Shown: in pieces, positions 35,264 through 37,986 of the stretch
Layout of the letters: every line of letters starts with the position of its first letter
Position numbering within the stretch: position 1 is the stretch's first letter
Assembly: GCA_025351645.1 (NCBI GenBank)
Contig: JANXVN010000244.1
Span: forward strand, 1 to 37,986
Reading direction: 5' to 3'
From: Ferruginibacter sp.
Lineage (GTDB): Bacteria > Bacteroidota > Bacteroidia > Chitinophagales > Chitinophagaceae
Length of the DNA stretch: 37,986 nt
Notes under the pieces: model-generated
The model's database searches: none
Told to the model about the DNA's origin: nothing
The model's input: the letters and a program-made list of their open reading frames with translations, nothing else
Translations under genes and position numbers: made by a program

Positions 35264-35386
35264 TATAGCACGGCCAGCAGGTTTAAAAATATAAATCATT
35301 CAGCTATCAACATATTATCATTTATATTTACAAGCAGGTTTTCTTGAAGCCAATGCAGATACTTCCCCTTCTTATTTTAAACAACT

Positions 35387-37141
35387 ATGCTTTATTTACG
35401 CAGCTTTTTTATAATGGTATTGGCAGGCATTGCTTTGCAGCTAAATGCGCAAGCGCCCTCCAAACAAATAGCTTTAAACCAGGTAGGCTTTTATGGTGCG
35501 GCAACAAAAACGGCTATCATCATCAATGCACCTGCGGCCAGTAAATTCTATATTTTATCTGCCAATAAAAAAGATACTTTTTATAGCGGAAATTTAGATA
35601 ACAGCACCCAGTCGCGGTTTTCATCTGCCCTTACAAAAACAGCTGATTTTACCCGTCTTAAAAAAGCTGGCAGTTATGTTTTGTACGTGCCAGTTATTGG
35701 TTATTCGTACCCATTCAGTGTACATAAAAATATTTATTATCCCGTAGCCAAAGCATCTATAAAAGCTTTTTATTACCAGCGGGCTTCTATGCCTTTACTG
35801 CAACAATATGCCGGTATTTGGGCAAGAAAAGAAGGCCATCCAGATACGTCGGTTTTAATACATCCTTCTGCAGCTACGGCAATGCATGCAGCAAACACTA
35901 TTATTGCTTCACCAGGCGGATGGTACGATGCCGGCGATTATAATAAATACATTGTAAACTCTGGCATAACTATGGGTACGCTGCTGAGTGCTTATGAAGA
36001 TTTTCCTGCTTATTTTGATACGCTTCAAACAAATATACCCGAAAGCAACAATGGCATCCCTGATATTTTGAATGAAAGTTTGTATAACCTGCGCTGGATG
36101 CTTACTATGCAGGATAAAGAAGAGGGCGGCGTTTACAACAAATGTACTAATGCAAAATTTGATGCGATGGTAATGCCTGATGCAGCAATACAAAAAAGGT
36201 ATGTTGTACAAAAAGGCACTGCAGCTACGCTCGATTTTGCAGCCGTAATGGCGCAGGCAAGCCGCATCTGTAAAAAATTTCCCAAGCAGTTGCCGGGGCT
36301 TTCAGATAGTTGTTTATCGGCTGCCAAACTAGCCTGGCAATGGGCAACAAAAAACCCTGCACTTATTTATGATCAGGATGAAATGAATAAGCATTTCCTG
36401 CCTCAAATAATAACCGGTGGCTATGGCGATAAAAATTTTACAGATGAATTTTTTTGGGCAGCGGCAGAGTTGCTCGCCAGCACAAATGACACTGTTTATC
36501 TTGCCACAATAAAAAAAATACAACTTAACCAAATTACTTTGCCAAGCTGGGCAAATGTTAATTTACTAGGTTGTTATACGCTGCTACGGTTTAAAAAACA
36601 ATTGCCGGTTGCTGCAAATGCTAGCGTAGCCATCATCTCAAAAAAAATAATTAGCCTTGCAGATGGGCTGCTTGCTAATGGCGGCAACAAGGCGTTTGCA
36701 ACTATTTTCGGGCAAAGCGAAAATGATTTTGCCTGGGGCAGCAATAGCGTTGCGATGAACCAAAGCGCCTTGCTTGTCAATGCTTATCTTCTCACAAAAA
36801 ATAAAAAATACTTGTCGCCGGCAGTTAGTAACATCAGCTATGTGCTAGGGCAAAATGCTACTGGATATTGCTTTATAACGGGCTTTGGCAGCAGGCCTTC
36901 TATGCACCCGCACCATCGGCCGTCTGTTGCTGATGGTATTATAGAACCCATACCTGGCTTGCTTGTTGGCGGCCCAAACCCTGGCAGGCAGGATAAATGT
37001 TTTTACGCCAATACAGAAACAGAAACAGCCTACACCGATGATGATTGCGCCTATGCCAGCAACGAAATTGCCATTAACTGGAATGCACCCTTAGTGTACG
37101 TGGCCAATGCAATAGAAGCTTTACAATCACAATTACAATAA
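35387..37141 (+). CDS. Secreted GH9 family glycoside hydrolase (endoglucanase-like)
   Basis: 584 residues with a signal peptide (cleavage near NAQAP). An N-terminal Ig-like CelD_N domain (IALNQVGFYGAATKTAII to YSYPFSVHKN, about 26-115) is followed by the GH9 (alpha/alpha)6 barrel. GGWYDAGDYNKY holds the catalytic-base aspartates Asp181 and Asp184. HPHHRPSVADG is the usual His/Arg substrate loop, and NEIAINWNAP holds the acid Glu560. The linker fold and length fit GH9 of Bacteroidota. It should cleave beta-1,4-glucans or similar in the periplasm or outside. It starts a new unit after the terminator, with the reductase gene 12 bases after it, so the two form an operon. Confidence 0.94.
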   Translation: MLYLRSFFIMVLAGIALQLNAQAPSKQIALNQVGFYGAATKTAIIINAPAASKFYILSANKKDTFYSGNLDNSTQSRFSSALTKTADFTRLKKAGSYVLYVPVIGYSYPFSVHKNIYYPVAKASIKAFYYQRASMPLLQQYAGIWARKEGHPDTSVLIHPSAATAMHAANTIIASPGGWYDAGDYNKYIVNSGITMGTLLSAYEDFPAYFDTLQTNIPESNNGIPDILNESLYNLRWMLTMQDKEEGGVYNKCTNAKFDAMVMPDAAIQKRYVVQKGTAATLDFAAVMAQASRICKKFPKQLPGLSDSCLSAAKLAWQWATKNPALIYDQDEMNKHFLPQIITGGYGDKNFTDEFFWAAAELLASTNDTVYLATIKKIQLNQITLPSWANVNLLGCYTLLRFKKQLPVAANASVAIISKKIISLADGLLANGGNKAFATIFGQSENDFAWGSNSVAMNQSALLVNAYLLTKNKKYLSPAVSNISYVLGQNATGYCFITGFGSRPSMHPHHRPSVADGIIEPIPGLLVGGPNPGRQDKCFYANTETETAYTDDDCAYASNEIAINWNAPLVYVANAIEALQSQLQ

Positions 37142-37153
37142 AATACAATCACT

Positions 37154-37986
37154 ATGAGTTACATTCCTTCTGCAACGAGATATGATACGATGCTTTATAA
37201 CCGTTGCGGCAACAGTGGGCTTTTACTGCCTGCATTATCGCTGGGGCTATGGCACAATTTCGGCGGCGTAGATGTTTTTGAAACCGGCCGGGAAATAATC
37301 CGCACTGCTTTTGATAATGGCATAACGCACATTGACCTTGCAAATAATTATGGCCCGCCACCAGGCTCCGCAGAAGAAAATTTTGGTGCCATCTTAAAAA
37401 AAGATTTTACCGGTTACCTCCGGGATGAATTAGTTATTTCCACTAAGGCCGGTTATACCATGTGGCTTGGCCCTTATGGCGATTGGGGCTCCAGAAAATA
37501 TTTGGTTGCCAGCCTTAACCAAAGCTTGCAACGCATGCAATTGGATTATGTAGATATTTTTTACAGCCATCGGCCAGACCCCAATACGCCTTTGGAAGAA
37601 ACAATGCAGGCTTTGCATGATATTGTAAAAAGTGGTAAAGCATTGTATATCGGCCTATCCAATTATCGGCAACAGGAAGCTAAGCAAGCTATCGCCATCT
37701 TAAAAAATTTGGGTACGCCTTGCCTTATCCACCAGCCAAAATATTCTCTTTTTGAAAGATGGGCAGAAGATGGGCTAATGGAATTACTGGAAGAAAATGG
37801 CATTGGCTGCATACCTTTTTCGCCGTTGGCGCAAGGTTTGCTTACAGATAAATACCTGCAGGGAAGTATTCCGGAACAATCACGTGCAGGCAAGGCCCAC
37901 GGCGCATTACAGGCAAGCGCTATTACGCCGCAAGTGTTAGCTCAAATAACTTCCTTAAACGATTTGGCAAAAAAAAGGGGGCAATC
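37154..37986 (+). CDS. yghZ: YghZ-type aldo/keto reductase (L-glyceraldehyde 3-phosphate reductase-like), 3' end outside window
   Basis: About 277 codons lie in the window and the frame is still open at its end; the full protein is expected to have about 330 residues. The start MSYIPSATRYDTMLYNRCG and the motifs LPALSLGLWHNFGGVD, DLANNYGPPPGSAEENFG and FYSHRPDPNTPLEET closely follow E. coli YghZ. The AKR tetrad is Asp61, Tyr66, Lys98 and His139. SPLAQGLLTDKYL is the NADPH-site strand. The enzyme reduces L-glyceraldehyde 3-phosphate and similar aldehydes, including methylglyoxal, in the cytoplasm. Its start is 12 bases after the GH9 stop codon. Confidence 0.93.
   Translation, partial: MSYIPSATRYDTMLYNRCGNSGLLLPALSLGLWHNFGGVDVFETGREIIRTAFDNGITHIDLANNYGPPPGSAEENFGAILKKDFTGYLRDELVISTKAGYTMWLGPYGDWGSRKYLVASLNQSLQRMQLDYVDIFYSHRPDPNTPLEETMQALHDIVKSGKALYIGLSNYRQQEAKQAIAILKNLGTPCLIHQPKYSLFERWAEDGLMELLEENGIGCIPFSPLAQGLLTDKYLQGSIPEQSRAGKAHGALQASAITPQVLAQITSLNDLAKKRGQ

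Noticed and set aside
1..37986. tRNA, rRNA, riboswitch or phage attachment sites
   Set aside because: No cloverleaf, rRNA signature, known riboswitch core or integrase/att arrangement was recognised by eye on either strand.

Overview
The window (about 38 kb, AT-rich, roughly 40% GC by eye) looks like chromosomal DNA of a Bacteroidota bacterium, probably a Chitinophagaceae relative. The signs are a SusC/SusD outer-membrane pair, AT-rich leaders without obvious Shine-Dalgarno sequences, TAnnTTTG-type -7 boxes, a DUF5117-type zinc metalloprotease, and many secreted DUF1080, ThuA, TIM-barrel and GMC proteins. The genus call is inference.

Layout. (1) 0.2-4.9 kb: an intact SusC/SusD pair ending in a strong hairpin terminator. 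(2) 4.9-5.7 kb: a graveyard holding remnants of an HsdR-N-domain gene, of the AMP nucleosidase N-terminus and of a LuxR-type HTH. (3) 5.8-9.6 kb: a secreted DsrE-like protein, an orphan periplasmic binding protein, a block of REP-like hairpins lying inside a 20-nt inverted repeat, and an MHS-type MFS symporter. (4) 9.9-12.6 kb: a large secreted zinc metalloprotease. (5) 12.7-18.8 kb, minus strand: a five-gene SWIM / DUF5691 / MoxR-AAA / DUF5682 / VWA operon in which every gene is broken by frameshift, stop or deletion, while the long genes on both sides are intact. (6) 19.2-21.5 kb: ohr, a NIPSNAP protein, a DUF1080 protein and an ABM monooxygenase. (7) 21.9-35.2 kb: two divergent operons that together look like a 3-keto-glycoside (C3-oxidation) sugar pathway. 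(8) 35.4-38.0 kb: a GH9 glucanase and a 3'-truncated YghZ-type aldo/keto reductase.

How region 7 may work. Two GMC dehydrogenases with a CX5CX3C motif (expected 3Fe-4S), a Tat-type lipoprotein small subunit and a lipoprotein cytochrome c could oxidise glycosides at C3 in the periplasm. Secreted DUF1080 proteins would then cleave the 3-keto-glycoside. ThuA, a Gfo/Idh/MocA oxidoreductase, three xylose-isomerase-like TIM barrels and an MFS porter would handle uptake and conversion of the keto-sugar. The families are read from the sequence; the pathway is inference.

The most unusual items are the decaying MoxR-VWA-SWIM cluster, the 3-keto-glycoside locus split over two divergent operons, and the relic cluster at 4.9-5.7 kb.
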